From Pseudomonadota bacterium (lineage in GTDB: Bacteria; Pseudomonadota; Gammaproteobacteria; Burkholderiales; Sulfuriferulaceae), in assembly GCA_021845925.1 (NCBI GenBank), contig JAJZUW010000006.1, forward strand, positions 1 to 64,000: 64,000 nt of DNA, read 5' to 3'. Shown in pieces: positions 26,890 through 37,501 of this stretch. Both the position numbers and the translations under genes were made by a program. The notes under the pieces were generated by a model. The model ran no database searches. It worked only from the letters and a program-made list of their open reading frames with translations, and was not told the DNA's origin. How positions within the stretch are numbered: position 1 is the first letter of the stretch; the number at the start of each line of letters is the position of its first letter.

Positions 26890-29385
26890 TCAGTCCAGCG
26901 GCAGCGGGTTGAGCTTCCAGATGTCGCGGTTGTATTCCTCGATGGTACGGTCACTGGAAAAAAATCCGCTGCATGCTGTATTGAGGATGCTCATCCGCGT
27001 CCAGCGCTCAGTGTCCATCCAGGCTTTCGCCACCTCGTGCTGGGCATCCACGTAACTGCGGAAGTCGGCCAGCACCATCCAGGGGTCGCCGGGACTCAGG
27101 ATTGAATCCACCACCGGATTGAACAGCCCCGGTTCGCTCAAACTGAAATGACCGCCGCGCAACAGGTCGATCACCGCACGCAGATCGGCATCGCGGTCGA
27201 CGAACTCCCATGGCCGGTACTCGTGACGCAGGCCGTCGACCTGATCCGCACGCAATCCGAACAGGAAAAAATTCTCTGCACCGACCGCCTCCAGAATCTC
27301 GATGTTTGCCCCATCATAGGTCCCGATGGTCACGGCACCATTCATCATGAATTTCATGTTGCCGGTACCGGATGCCTCCTTGCCAGCCGTGGAAATCTGC
27401 TCCGACAAATCGCTCGCCGGCGCAATCACTTCCATGCTGGACACCCGGTAATTGGGCAGAAACGCCACTTTCAGGCGGCCATCCACGTCCGGATCGTTGT
27501 TGACCACATCCGCCACGTTGTTGATCAGCTTGACGATCAGTTTGGCCATGCGGTAGCCGGGAGCTGCCTTGCCACCGATCAGCACGCACCGGTTGACCAC
27601 GCCATCCAGATGCCCGTGCTTGATGCGCAGGTACAGATAGACGATGTGCAGCACATTGAGCAACTGGCGCTTGTATTCGTGGATCCGTTTGACCTGCACA
27701 TCAAACAGGGATGTCGGGTCGAATGTCACCCCGCATTCGGCTTCGACCAGCGCGGCCAGTTTCTGTTTGTTGGCCAGTTTCACGTCGCGCCAGCGCTGGT
27801 GAAACACATCATTTCCCGGTTCCGCAAACGGCTTCAGATCTGCAATCTTTTCCAGCCTGGCTACCCATTCTGCACCGATCGTCTCGGATATCAGCGCCGT
27901 CATGCCAGGGTTGGCATGTGCCACCCAGCGCCGGGGCGTGACGCCATTGGTCTTGTTGTTGAACTTTTCCGGCCACATCTGATAAAAATCATGGAACAGG
28001 CCATCGCGCAGCAGCTGTGAGTGTAATGCCGCCACACCGTTGACCGAACAACTGCCGACAATGGCCAGCCAGGCCATGCGGACAAAGCGGACCGGACCTT
28101 CCTCGATGATCGACATGCGGCGCAACCGCTCGGAATCACCTGGCCATTTCATCGATACCTGACGCAGAAAATGGGCATTGATTTCATAGATGATTTCCAG
28201 CAAACGTGGCAATAACCGTTCAAACAGACTGACTGGCCATTTTTCCAGCGCTTCCGGCAACAGGGTGTGATTGGTGTAGGCCATGCAGGCAGTCGTTGCC
28301 TGCCATGCCCGATCCCAGACCACATCCTGCTCATCGACCAGAATGCGCATCAGTTCTGCCACGGCAATCGTCGGATGGGTATCGTTCATCTGAAACAGGT
28401 TTTCATCCTGAAACCGGTCAATGCTGAAATCGCTGTGGCGCATCGATACCCGGATGGCGTCTTTCAGGCTGGCAGAGGCAAGAAAATACTGCTGGCGCAG
28501 GCGCAGTTCCTTGCCATTTTCACTGCTGTCGTTCGGGTACAGCACCATCGAAATATCTTCCGCCTGGTTTTTTGCCTGCACCGCCTCGCTATAACTGCCG
28601 GCATTGAATTCGGCCAGGTTGAATTCATCCGTGGCCGCCGCTTTCCAGAGTCGCAATGTATTGACATTCTTGTTGCGATAGCCGCTGACCGGCATGTCAA
28701 ACGGAATGGCCACCATGTCGTTGTTGCTGATCCAGCGCACCCGGTTCTGGCCATGTTCATCGACATATCGCTCGGTGTAGCCGCCAAACTTGACCACCTG
28801 GCTGTATTCGATACGTTCGACCTCCCACGGATTGCCATTCTGCAACCAGAGATCGGCAGCCTCTTTCTGGAATCCATTCTCGATATATTGCCGGAACATG
28901 CCATACTGGTAACGGATACCATAGCCCATGACCGGCAAGCCGAGGCTGGCGCAACTGTCCATGAAACAGGCGGCCAGGCGACCAAGGCCGCCATTGCCCA
29001 AGCCCGCATCCGGCTCGTCTTCCGCCACTTCTTCCAGCTTTTCGCTGAAATCGAACATGGCCTGCTTTGCCGCGTCCTGCAGATCCAGATTGAGCAGATG
29101 GTTGCCCAGGGAACGGCCAATCAGGAATTCCATCGACATGTAATAGACTCGACGTACGCCCGGTTCCCACTGCTTGTTCCAGGTATAGCGCCAGTCCGCC
29201 ATCAGCCGGTCGCGCACCGTATAGGCCAGCGCCTCGTACAGATAGATGGATGCACAACCATGAAAACGTCCCAGACGGTACCACAGGAAGTGGCGGAAAT
29301 CGCGGCCCAGGGCAGCTGCATCGCAAGGCAAAGGCTCCAGTTTGATCGGTCTGTATGCGTGCGGTACGTATTTTCCGGTTCTCAT
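26890..29385 (-). CDS. glgP: Glycogen phosphorylase
   Basis: PLP-dependent enzyme releasing glucose-1-phosphate from glycogen or maltodextrin, 831 residues. Key blocks are YYMSMEFLIGRSL, the glycine-rich ARLGNGGLGRLAACF-like segment (seen as DAGLGNGGLGRLAACFMDS), and the PLP-lysine motif KEASGTGNMKFMMNGA followed by TIGTYDGANIEI. The ATG at 29385 has AGGA at good spacing; an upstream in-frame ATG at 29412 overlaps glgA. It is the last gene of the glycogen operon. Confidence 0.95.
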   Translation of the reverse strand: MRTGKYVPHAYRPIKLEPLPCDAAALGRDFRHFLWYRLGRFHGCASIYLYEALAYTVRDRLMADWRYTWNKQWEPGVRRVYYMSMEFLIGRSLGNHLLNLDLQDAAKQAMFDFSEKLEEVAEDEPDAGLGNGGLGRLAACFMDSCASLGLPVMGYGIRYQYGMFRQYIENGFQKEAADLWLQNGNPWEVERIEYSQVVKFGGYTERYVDEHGQNRVRWISNNDMVAIPFDMPVSGYRNKNVNTLRLWKAAATDEFNLAEFNAGSYSEAVQAKNQAEDISMVLYPNDSSENGKELRLRQQYFLASASLKDAIRVSMRHSDFSIDRFQDENLFQMNDTHPTIAVAELMRILVDEQDVVWDRAWQATTACMAYTNHTLLPEALEKWPVSLFERLLPRLLEIIYEINAHFLRQVSMKWPGDSERLRRMSIIEEGPVRFVRMAWLAIVGSCSVNGVAALHSQLLRDGLFHDFYQMWPEKFNNKTNGVTPRRWVAHANPGMTALISETIGAEWVARLEKIADLKPFAEPGNDVFHQRWRDVKLANKQKLAALVEAECGVTFDPTSLFDVQVKRIHEYKRQLLNVLHIVYLYLRIKHGHLDGVVNRCVLIGGKAAPGYRMAKLIVKLINNVADVVNNDPDVDGRLKVAFLPNYRVSSMEVIAPASDLSEQISTAGKEASGTGNMKFMMNGAVTIGTYDGANIEILEAVGAENFFLFGLRADQVDGLRHEYRPWEFVDRDADLRAVIDLLRGGHFSLSEPGLFNPVVDSILSPGDPWMVLADFRSYVDAQHEVAKAWMDTERWTRMSILNTACSGFFSSDRTIEEYNRDIWKLNPLPLD

Positions 29386-29408
29386 GTTGGTCCTTTCAAT
29401 AGCCCTGT

Positions 29409-30902
29409 TCATTCATGTGCCTGCGGCAGCGCAGCACCCTGATACAGGGAAAGATAGATCATTGCACTATGTTCCCAACCGAACGACTGATGCATGCCGG
29501 TACGCTGCAGGGTTTGCCAGCGTCTGGTCTGGCCAAACAGATGGATGGCGCGGCTAACCGCATCGATCAGTCCATCCACGCTCAGTTCGTCAAACACAAA
29601 GCCATTTGCCACTTTTCTGTCCACATGCACATCATCCGCATCAAACACCGTATCTGCCAGTCCACCGGTGCGGTAAACGATTGGCGGCGTGCCATACCGC
29701 AGACTGTACATCTGATTCAGCCCGCAGGGTTCAAAACGTGACGGCATGAGAAACATGTCCGCACCCGCCTCTACCAGATGCGCCAGTTTTTCGTCATAGC
29801 CGACATACACACCGATCCGCCGCGGGTACTGGTCGGCAAATGCCCGCAAACGCTGTTCATATTCGCTCTGACCACTGCCAACAAACACAAAACAGGCCTC
29901 GGTCTGCACAAGCAGACGCGGCAACGCATCCAGAATCAGGTCGACGCCCTTTTGTTGCACCAGACGACCAACCATGCCGAACAATGGCACATGGTCACTC
30001 TTTTCGTCGCAGCTCAGGCCAAAATGCTGCAACAGAGCCCGCTTGTTGATCGATTTGCCGGGTTGCCGGCGCTGAGCGGAATAATGCGCGGGCAACAGGC
30101 TGTCGGTTTCCGGATTCCAGACGCCTTCATCGATGCCGTTCAGGATGCCATGCAACTTGTGCCGGTTGACCTGAAGAACGCCCTGCAGACCACAACCGAA
30201 ATCGGCCGTGCAGATTTCCCTTGCGTAAGTCGGACTGACCGTTGTCACTTCATCAGCAAAAACGATGCCTGCCTTCAGCATGGAAAATCCACCATAAAAT
30301 TCCATGCCGTCCACATCCCACCACCGCCAGGGCAAGTGCAACCGATGGAATTCATCGGGGCCATAATGACCACCGTAAGACAGATTGTGAATGGTAAATA
30401 CCGTTTTGGGCCGCTGGCGCTGCTGGGACAGAAAGGCCGGCACCAGGCCGGTCTGCCAGTCATTGCAGTGCACAACGTCCGGCAGCCAGCCGGTTTCCAG
30501 CCGGTCGGCCGCCAGCTGGGCAATCACACGGGAAAACACGGTAAACCGTTCCGCATTGTCATGCCAGTCGCCGCCATCGGCGCGCAGATACGGATTACCC
30601 GGCCGATCAAACAGGCTGGCGCAATCGACCAGCCACAAAGGGACGCTGATTTCGGCAGCGGATGCCTCCAGAATACGCACCTCAAGCTGACGTTCGGCCC
30701 CCTGTATGGTCAGCCAGCCAATGGCCTTCATTGAAGCAGTTTGTTCCAGAACTGCCCGATAGGCAGGCATCACCAGCCGGACGTCAGCACCGACGCGATC
30801 CAGCGCATGCGGCAGACTATGACCGACGTCGGCCAGACCGCCCGTCTTGATCAGCGGATAAACCTCGCTGACCGCAAACAAAACCCTTATCTTTCCGTGC
30901 AT
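29409..30902 (-). CDS. glgA: Glycogen synthase (ADP-glucose), GlgA
   Basis: GT5 glycosyltransferase of 497 residues that extends alpha-1,4-glucan from ADP-glucose. The N-terminal KTGGLADVGHSLP motif is the ADP-glucose-binding signature. The C-terminal domain has GMVGRLVQQKGVDLI and the catalytic glutamate block MPSRFEPCGLNQMYSLRYGTPP. It lies 7 bp after glgB and 23 bp before glgP. Confidence 0.96.
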   Translation of the reverse strand: MHGKIRVLFAVSEVYPLIKTGGLADVGHSLPHALDRVGADVRLVMPAYRAVLEQTASMKAIGWLTIQGAERQLEVRILEASAAEISVPLWLVDCASLFDRPGNPYLRADGGDWHDNAERFTVFSRVIAQLAADRLETGWLPDVVHCNDWQTGLVPAFLSQQRQRPKTVFTIHNLSYGGHYGPDEFHRLHLPWRWWDVDGMEFYGGFSMLKAGIVFADEVTTVSPTYAREICTADFGCGLQGVLQVNRHKLHGILNGIDEGVWNPETDSLLPAHYSAQRRQPGKSINKRALLQHFGLSCDEKSDHVPLFGMVGRLVQQKGVDLILDALPRLLVQTEACFVFVGSGQSEYEQRLRAFADQYPRRIGVYVGYDEKLAHLVEAGADMFLMPSRFEPCGLNQMYSLRYGTPPIVYRTGGLADTVFDADDVHVDRKVANGFVFDELSVDGLIDAVSRAIHLFGQTRRWQTLQRTGMHQSFGWEHSAMIYLSLYQGAALPQAHE

Positions 30903-30909
30903 CTGGGTC

Positions 30910-33069
30910 TTATTCCATAGCCAGTTTCAGAAAAATGGCACCCAGGGGAGGCAATGCCAGAGAGATCGAATGGGAAAATCCCATCCATGCCACCTGTTCG
31001 CTAACCACCTGTCCGCCATTGCCGATGTTGGAACCGCCATACCAGGCCGAATCGGTATTCAGAATCTCGCGATAACCGCCAGCAGCCGGTACGCCAATCC
31101 GGTAGGCCATACGCGGTACAGGCGTGAAGTTGAGCACCACCACCAGTACCTGTCCATCGCCGGTGCGCATCAGACTCAGGACCGACTGATCGCTGTCATG
31201 GCAATCTATCCAGCCAAATCCTGACGATTCGAAATCATGTCTATATAACGCTGGTTCATGTGCATACAAATGATTCAGGTCGGCAATCAGGCGCGAAATG
31301 CCTTCATGGGCTGGAAAATCCTTCAGGCTCCAGTCCAGCTCGCCGGTTGCCTTCCATTCGTTCCACTGGCCAAACTCGCCCCCCATGAACAGCAGTTTTT
31401 TGCCCGGATGGGCATATTGCCACGCATAAAACAGACGAAGATTGGCAAATCGCTGCCAGTAATCACCCGGCATCTTGTCGAGCAGGCTGCCTTTCATGTG
31501 CACGACTTCGTCATGCGACAATGGCAGGACAAAGTTTTCGGTATAGGTATACAACTGGCTAAACGTGAGCTGGTTGTGATGATACTTGCGGTGGACCGGA
31601 TCCTGGGCAATGTAGGACAGATTGTCATTCATCCAGCCCATGTTCCACTTCATGGAAAATCCCAGCCCGCCCAGTTCGGTCGGCCGTGACACCATGGGCC
31701 ATGCGGTGGATTCTTCCGCAATGGTCAGCACGCCGGGGAAACGGCCATGCACAACGATGTTGAGTTCCCGCATGAAGGCAATGGCTTCCAGGTTTTCCCG
31801 GCCACCATACTGGTTGGGAGCCCATTCGCCGTCACGGCGCGAATAATCCAGATAGATCATTGATGCCACGGCATCAACCCGCAGTCCGTCAAAATGAAAT
31901 TCTTCCAGCCAGTACAACGCGTTGGCGATCAGAAAATTGCGGACTTCGTGACGGCCATAATCAAAAATCAGCGTTCCCCAGTCGCGGTGTTCGCCTCGTT
32001 TCGGATCGGCGTGCTCGTAGACAGGCTCGCCGGTAAACCGGGCCAGTGCAAAATCATCCCGCGGAAAATGTGCCGGTACCCAGTCCAGCAGCACACCGAT
32101 GCCAGCTTCGTGGCAGGCATCGATGAACCGGCGCAGTTCATCCGGAGAGCCATGCCGGGCGGTCGGTGCAAAATACCCTGTCACCTGATATCCCCAGGAT
32201 TCGTCGAGTGGATGTTCGGCAACTGGCAGCAGTTCGATATGGGTGTAACCCAATGACTTGACGTAGGGAATCAGGCGGGCTGCCAGCTCTGTCCAGTACG
32301 GAAATCCGCCATCGCGGGACCGTTGCCACGATCCTGCGTGCAGTTCATAGATACTGATCGGTTCATGTTGCCAGTCAAAGCCGGCCCGCCGTGTCAGCCA
32401 GTGGTCATCGCGCCAGATGTGGGCTGATGGCGCCGGAATGCAGGATGCTGTTTCCGGCCGCAGAAAGGTTTGTCGGGCAAACGGATCGGACTTGATGACC
32501 AGCTGCCCCTGGGGACCAATGATCTCATATTTGTACGCCTGGCCAGCAGCCAGCCCGGGCACAAACAGTTCCCACACGCCACTGCTGCCACGCACCCGCA
32601 TGGGGTGGGTCAGCCCGTTCCAGTGGTTGAAATCACCCACCACGCTGACACGTCGCGCACCGGGAGCCCAGACAGCAAATTGCACCCCGTCGATACTATC
32701 GACAGTCTGAATCTGCGCCCCCAGAATGCGCCAAAGATGGTGATGCCGCCCCTGTCCAAACAGATAGATATCCAGATCGCCAATCAGGGGCGAAAATGTA
32801 TATGGCGTCACTGTCGTGACCCAGTCACCGCTGTGCCGGCTGCGGATGCGCAGCTCCGGATGCTGTGGCTCCCGACTCGAACGTGCGATCTCGAACAGGT
32901 CCGAATCGGCGTGCCGCTGTAACGGCGTGCCATCCGGCCACGTGGCTTCTTCTGCATTTGGCAGCCATGCGCGGAAAAGCCAGTGCCCGCCCACTGTCCC
33001 ATGCCAGCCCAACAGGGCAAACGGGTCATGGTGACGACCCTGCTTCAGTCTTTCAAGTGCATCAGGCAT
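30910..33069 (-). CDS. glgB: 1,4-alpha-glucan branching enzyme GlgB
   Basis: GH13 branching enzyme of 719 residues. An N-terminal domain and a CBM48 ([24 protein letters not shown]) precede the catalytic barrel. The nucleophile Asp is in [18 protein letters not shown], the acid/base Glu in [15 protein letters not shown] and the transition-state Asp in [13 protein letters not shown]. It introduces alpha-1,6 branches in glycogen. The start overlaps the end of malQ by 8 bp. Confidence 0.96.
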   Translation of the reverse strand: MPDALERLKQGRHHDPFALLGWHGTVGGHWLFRAWLPNAEEATWPDGTPLQRHADSDLFEIARSSREPQHPELRIRSRHSGDWVTTVTPYTFSPLIGDLDIYLFGQGRHHHLWRILGAQIQTVDSIDGVQFAVWAPGARRVSVVGDFNHWNGLTHPMRVRGSSGVWELFVPGLAAGQAYKYEIIGPQGQLVIKSDPFARQTFLRPETASCIPAPSAHIWRDDHWLTRRAGFDWQHEPISIYELHAGSWQRSRDGGFPYWTELAARLIPYVKSLGYTHIELLPVAEHPLDESWGYQVTGYFAPTARHGSPDELRRFIDACHEAGIGVLLDWVPAHFPRDDFALARFTGEPVYEHADPKRGEHRDWGTLIFDYGRHEVRNFLIANALYWLEEFHFDGLRVDAVASMIYLDYSRRDGEWAPNQYGGRENLEAIAFMRELNIVVHGRFPGVLTIAEESTAWPMVSRPTELGGLGFSMKWNMGWMNDNLSYIAQDPVHRKYHHNQLTFSQLYTYTENFVLPLSHDEVVHMKGSLLDKMPGDYWQRFANLRLFYAWQYAHPGKKLLFMGGEFGQWNEWKATGELDWSLKDFPAHEGISRLIADLNHLYAHEPALYRHDFESSGFGWIDCHDSDQSVLSLMRTGDGQVLVVVLNFTPVPRMAYRIGVPAAGGYREILNTDSAWYGGSNIGNGGQVVSEQVAWMGFSHSISLALPPLGAIFLKLAME

Positions 33070-34417
33070 TGGGTATTCTTCCAGTTTCGGTCAACAATTG
33101 GTGCATGCATCCGGCCAGACCGGGATGGATCTGCTCCCAGGCAAAACGCCACAGCCAGTTTCCAACGGTGGTGCCGGGCGTGTTCATGCGCGCTTCACTG
33201 CCCAGCCCCAGCAGATCCTGCATCGGCACCACCGCCAGTTGCGCCTGGCTGTCCATGACCATGTGCAGCATCGCATGCCGCACATCTTCCGCGGAACCGG
33301 CGCCGATGCGCTCGATGACATGCTGACGCGTCACCTCGTCCAGACTGGCGAACCAGCCATTGATGGTGTCGTTGTCATGCGTGCCTGTGTAATATACCCG
33401 GTCTTCCGTGACATTTTCCGGCTTGTGCGGATTGTCGGCAAATTCATCGAAAGCAAACTGGAGCACGCTCATGCCCGGCAAGGAAAACCGGGTGCGCAAA
33501 GCGTTCACATCCGGCGTGATCACGCCGAGATCTTCGGCTACCAGCGGCAAATCCCCCATGGTGTCGTGAATACGTTGCATCAGGTGCGCGCCGGGAACTT
33601 CCTGCCAGTAACCGTCGACAGCCGTTTCACAGCTCGCCGGGATCATCCAGCTGGCTGCCAGGCCACGAAAATGGTCTATGCGCACCATGTCAAAACACTC
33701 CAGATGATAGCGCACGCGGTCACGCCACCAGACAAAGTCATTCGCTTCCATTACATCCCAGTTGTACTGCGGATTGCCCCAGCGTTGACCAGTTGCCGAA
33801 AAATAATCCGGCGGCACGCCAGCAACCAGGGTCGGGCTGCCACACACATCCAGCAAAAAGCATTCACGATGCGCCCAGACATCGGCGCTGTCATGGGCCA
33901 CAAAAATCGGCATGTCGCCAAACAGGGCAATGCCAAGTTCATGTGCCTTTTCACGCAGGGATTGCCAGTGAACGAACATCTGATACTGCTGACGCACAAT
34001 CCGGCGCAATTCTTCCATGGCGGACCGACGAATGGCGTCCAGTGCAGCCGGAACACGATCCCGCAATTCGCGTGGCCAGTCGACCCACGAAGTACCGCCC
34101 TGCAGGCGCTTGATCACCATGAACAGTGCATAATCATCCAGCCACGATTGCTGGCGATCATACCAGCCCTGATACGCCTTTCCGGTACAACGCACATCCG
34201 GAAGTCCGCGTGGAAACAAGCCTGGATTGAGCGCGAATGCAGAAGCGCACTGATATGGTGAAACGCCTTCCAGCGGCACCCCGAGCGGCAACATCTGCCA
34301 TACCGACACGCCGCAGCCAGCCAGCCAGTCCAGCCAGCGCCATGCGTCTGCGTCCAGGCATCCGGAAGGTAGTGAAGATGGGTGCAGCAATACACCAGCC
34401 CGACGGGCCGGCTTCAT
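33062..34417 (-). CDS. malQ: 4-alpha-glucanotransferase (amylomaltase) MalQ
   Basis: GH77 enzyme of 451 residues, somewhat shorter than the usual 490-700. Start [15 protein letters not shown], then WQMLPLGVP and [13 protein letters not shown]. Catalytic residues are in [10 protein letters not shown] (Asp nucleophile), [13 protein letters not shown] (Glu) and [14 protein letters not shown] (Asp). It transfers glucan segments between maltodextrins. It overlaps the GH57 gene by ATGA at its start and glgB at its end, so the three are likely co-translated. Confidence 0.93.
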   Translation of the reverse strand: MKPARRAGVLLHPSSLPSGCLDADAWRWLDWLAGCGVSVWQMLPLGVPLEGVSPYQCASAFALNPGLFPRGLPDVRCTGKAYQGWYDRQQSWLDDYALFMVIKRLQGGTSWVDWPRELRDRVPAALDAIRRSAMEELRRIVRQQYQMFVHWQSLREKAHELGIALFGDMPIFVAHDSADVWAHRECFLLDVCGSPTLVAGVPPDYFSATGQRWGNPQYNWDVMEANDFVWWRDRVRYHLECFDMVRIDHFRGLAASWMIPASCETAVDGYWQEVPGAHLMQRIHDTMGDLPLVAEDLGVITPDVNALRTRFSLPGMSVLQFAFDEFADNPHKPENVTEDRVYYTGTHDNDTINGWFASLDEVTRQHVIERIGAGSAEDVRHAMLHMVMDSQAQLAVVPMQDLLGLGSEARMNTPGTTVGNWLWRFAWEQIHPGLAGCMHQLLTETGRIPNA

Positions 34418-36138
34418 TCGACATTCCTCCGCATGGTGCCGGAATTTTCGGCATAACCTCCACCATGCGAAAGCGGTACGTCCAGGTGCGTCGGGGCCGG
34501 CCGGTCCAGCAGGCGGTAGAGGCGGCGCAACTGTTCACGATACAGTCTTTCAAAATCGCTGACGCTGCTGGCTGGATTGTAATCACCGAACCACCAGAAC
34601 CAGTCGGAGGCTTCACAGATGGCCAGCTGCTGGACCGCAGCCTGCATGGCATCCGGCGACAGCTGCCCGGCAGCGACAGCTTCATCATAGGTCTGCTTGG
34701 CTGCAACGAGATAATCCCAGCCCCGGTTCTTGTCTGCCGAACCGATCCAGGTAGAAAAGGAACCATAGACCCAGCTGCCGGCACAGATTTTCGGCATCTG
34801 TTCTGCCGGAAGTTCGCGCGCGGCATCTGCAAAGGTGGTCAACCGGATTCGAGGGGAAGATGACATGGTCCGGTAGAGTTGATCCAGAAAAACTGCTGCA
34901 TTGTCCGGATAGTATTCCCACGCATTTTCACCATCCAGAATGATCGAAACAACCTGATCGTCGGCGTTGTCACCCAGAAACGCGGCAATATTGCTGAGAT
35001 GCTGCATGAAGTCAGCCACGGCATCTTCGGCCTGCCAGTTGTTGTACCGGAATCCGATCAGGTCGGACAGGCCATCATCCCGGAAAAACAGACGCAGGGA
35101 TCCGGCCGGGTGATGCCACGGCGCAAACAGTTTGCGCCGGGTTTGCACGACATCCTCGGGCAGTCCTGACAAACGGCAGCTGTTGCGCCAGACGCCTTCT
35201 CCGGATGCAGTCCACCGGATGCCAAACTCATCCAGCAAATGGATGGCATCCTCACTCAAGCCACCCTCGGCAAGCCAGACACCATCCGGATTCCGGCCAA
35301 AATAGTGCCGGAAGACTTGCAGTCCGTGTGCAACATGCCAGCGGCTGCGTTCCGGTCCGCCCGGATAACCGGCTGCCTGTGGATGCGGCGCTTCGGGCAT
35401 GGCACAGGTCATGGCATCGAAACTGTTCATGATCGGGATGATCGGGTGTCCATAAGGCGTCATGGACAATTCGATCTGCCCGCGTTCCGCCAGCTTGCGG
35501 TAGCGTCCGATCAATCCCGCCAGACAGTCATGCATCACCTGCAGCAACTGCTGGCAGTCATCGGGGGTAAAGTCCGTGCCTTTGTCGAACAGCGACTGCA
35601 CTGCCGGCAGATCGCGCAGACTCTGGCCGGTCCAGGCCAGGTGATACCAGACCAGGATATCCACGAAATACTGTTTCGACAGGTAATGGATCAGGGGTTC
35701 TGCATGTCCCGAACCCACATTGGTATCGTCTGTCAGACCGGTCATCTGTAACAGGGAATTAAACACCGGGTACGGATGGATCATGCGGGGTGCATGCGCG
35801 CGCATGCAGTTGCGCAGCAATTGCATGCGCCCTTCCGCATCGTCCGGAATCGGTTCCACGCCAGCCAGCAGATTGATCATGCGGTCCTGCGTTGGCTGAC
35901 CGGTCCTCAGCAGATGGGCAGTTTGACGGGCATAGTCATCGATCTGCTCCAGCAGTACCGGCGCAAAATTGACCACAGCGCGCATGCCGGGATAATGCTC
36001 CAGATGCGCGGCCATGTCGCTGTAGTCCTTGATCCCATGCAGGTAGACCCAGGGCAGGTGATATTCACCCTCAGCGCCGTCGCGATAATAAGGCTGGTGC
36101 ATGTGCCAGCACAACACCACATTCAGACGATTGCTCAT
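34414..36138 (-). CDS. Glycoside hydrolase family 57 alpha-glucan enzyme
   Basis: A 574-residue cytosolic GH57 protein. Conserved regions in order: LCWHMHQPYY (region 1), the GHPI segment (TPYGHPIIPIMNS), the nucleophile Glu in GVWLAEGGLSEDAIHLL, the acid/base Asp in LFFRDDGLSDLIGF, and a C-terminal helical domain with DGENAWEYY. GH57 covers alpha-amylase, amylopullulanase, 4-alpha-glucanotransferase and branching activities; motifs alone do not decide which. Position between glgC and malQ points to glycogen or maltodextrin turnover, possibly filling the debranching role, since no glgX is in the operon. Confidence 0.85.
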   Translation of the reverse strand: MSNRLNVVLCWHMHQPYYRDGAEGEYHLPWVYLHGIKDYSDMAAHLEHYPGMRAVVNFAPVLLEQIDDYARQTAHLLRTGQPTQDRMINLLAGVEPIPDDAEGRMQLLRNCMRAHAPRMIHPYPVFNSLLQMTGLTDDTNVGSGHAEPLIHYLSKQYFVDILVWYHLAWTGQSLRDLPAVQSLFDKGTDFTPDDCQQLLQVMHDCLAGLIGRYRKLAERGQIELSMTPYGHPIIPIMNSFDAMTCAMPEAPHPQAAGYPGGPERSRWHVAHGLQVFRHYFGRNPDGVWLAEGGLSEDAIHLLDEFGIRWTASGEGVWRNSCRLSGLPEDVVQTRRKLFAPWHHPAGSLRLFFRDDGLSDLIGFRYNNWQAEDAVADFMQHLSNIAAFLGDNADDQVVSIILDGENAWEYYPDNAAVFLDQLYRTMSSSPRIRLTTFADAARELPAEQMPKICAGSWVYGSFSTWIGSADKNRGWDYLVAAKQTYDEAVAAGQLSPDAMQAAVQQLAICEASDWFWWFGDYNPASSVSDFERLYREQLRRLYRLLDRPAPTHLDVPLSHGGGYAENSGTMRRNVE

Positions 36139-36150
36139 GCTCGATATCCC

Positions 36151-37455
36151 TCACCGGAAAAGGTTTTGTCCCATCATTTCCGGCGTAACCAGCACGATCC
36201 CCTCCTTGGTGACATGGAACCGTCTGGCATCTTCTTCCGGATTCTCGCCGATCACCGTGTTGTCGGGAATCACGGTGGCCTTGTCGATGATCGCCCGTGA
36301 AATCCGGCAATTGCGACCAATACTGACCTTGGGCAGGATCACGCTGTCCTTGACCAGGCTGAAATTTTCGATCACGCAGCCAAAAAACACCATGGAGCGT
36401 TTGAGCCTGGCTCCGGAAATGATGCATCCCGCAGAAACCAGCGAGTCGATGGCCATCCCGCGCCGCCCCTCATCATCAAAAATAAACTTGGCTGGCGCAG
36501 ACTGCGGTTGGTAAGTCCAGATCGGCCAGTCCCGATCATACAGGTTCAGCTCCGGATCGACTGCGCACAATTCCATGTTGGCCTTCCAGTACGAATAGAC
36601 AGTGCCGACATCCCGCCAGTATCCCGGCAGGCCATCCTCGTTGCGGAAGGGATAAGCCACTGCGAGCGCAGAGTGGATGTTACCCGGAATGATGTCCTTG
36701 CCGAAATCGTGCGATGAATGGTGTTCTCCCGCATCTGCAATCAGTATCTTGAACAGGAACTCGGTATTGAAAACATAGATCCCCATCGAAGCAAGAGCAA
36801 TGCCAGGCTTGTCCGGCATCGGTTCCGGATGTTCGGGCTTTTCGGTGAACCGGGTAATGCGCATGTTTTCATCCACCGACATGACACCAAAATCGCTGGC
36901 TTCTTCCACCGGAACTTCGATGCAACCCACCGTAAAGTCCGCCCCGCTTTCCACGTGGGCCAGCAACATGTGTGAGTAGTCCATGGTGTAGATGTGATCG
37001 CCACCCAGGACAATCACATATTCGGGACTGTGCCGACGCACGATGTCCAGATTCTGGTACAGGGCATCTGCTGTCCCCTTGTACCACTCCTTTTTTTCGG
37101 TGCGCTGCTGTGCCGGCAGAATTTCGACAAACTCGCCGATTTCCGCGCGCATGAAACTCCAGGCGCGCTGCAGGTGACGGATCAGCGAGTGTGATTTGTA
37201 TTGCGTCAGCACGCCGATTCGCCGCAACCCGGAATTCACACAGTTCGACAAGGCGAAATCAATGATCCGGTATTTCCCGCCAAACGGTACAGCCGGTTTT
37301 GCCCGCCACGCCGTGAGGTTCTTCAGCCGCGAGCCTTCGCCACCCGCCAGTACAAGAACCAGCGATCGTCGTGTCAGTTCGGTCACCATCTTCGGCTCAA
37401 CATAGTACCTGTAGAGTTTTTCCTGTTTCGCCTTCTGTTCCTGCGTAAGCGTCAT
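36151..37455 (-). CDS. glgC: Glucose-1-phosphate adenylyltransferase GlgC
   Basis: Makes ADP-glucose, the committed step of glycogen synthesis, 434 residues. The nucleotide-binding motif is VLVLAGGEGSRLKNLTAWRAKPAVPFGGKYRIID (visible in pieces LAGGEGSRLK and KPAVPFGG), then GGDHIYTMDY and WYKGTADALYQN. A C-terminal left-handed beta-helix domain follows (SAGCIISGARLKRSMVFFG). The ATG at 37455 has GGAG 8 nt upstream; the frame runs open to 37584 in the glk end, without homology. It lies 46 bp after glk. Confidence 0.95.
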   Translation of the reverse strand: MTLTQEQKAKQEKLYRYYVEPKMVTELTRRSLVLVLAGGEGSRLKNLTAWRAKPAVPFGGKYRIIDFALSNCVNSGLRRIGVLTQYKSHSLIRHLQRAWSFMRAEIGEFVEILPAQQRTEKKEWYKGTADALYQNLDIVRRHSPEYVIVLGGDHIYTMDYSHMLLAHVESGADFTVGCIEVPVEEASDFGVMSVDENMRITRFTEKPEHPEPMPDKPGIALASMGIYVFNTEFLFKILIADAGEHHSSHDFGKDIIPGNIHSALAVAYPFRNEDGLPGYWRDVGTVYSYWKANMELCAVDPELNLYDRDWPIWTYQPQSAPAKFIFDDEGRRGMAIDSLVSAGCIISGARLKRSMVFFGCVIENFSLVKDSVILPKVSIGRNCRISRAIIDKATVIPDNTVIGENPEEDARRFHVTKEGIVLVTPEMMGQNLFR

Positions 37456-37501
37456 GTGATGGTCTCCGAAATTTGAAAATAATATGTTTGTCTTATTGAT
37501 A

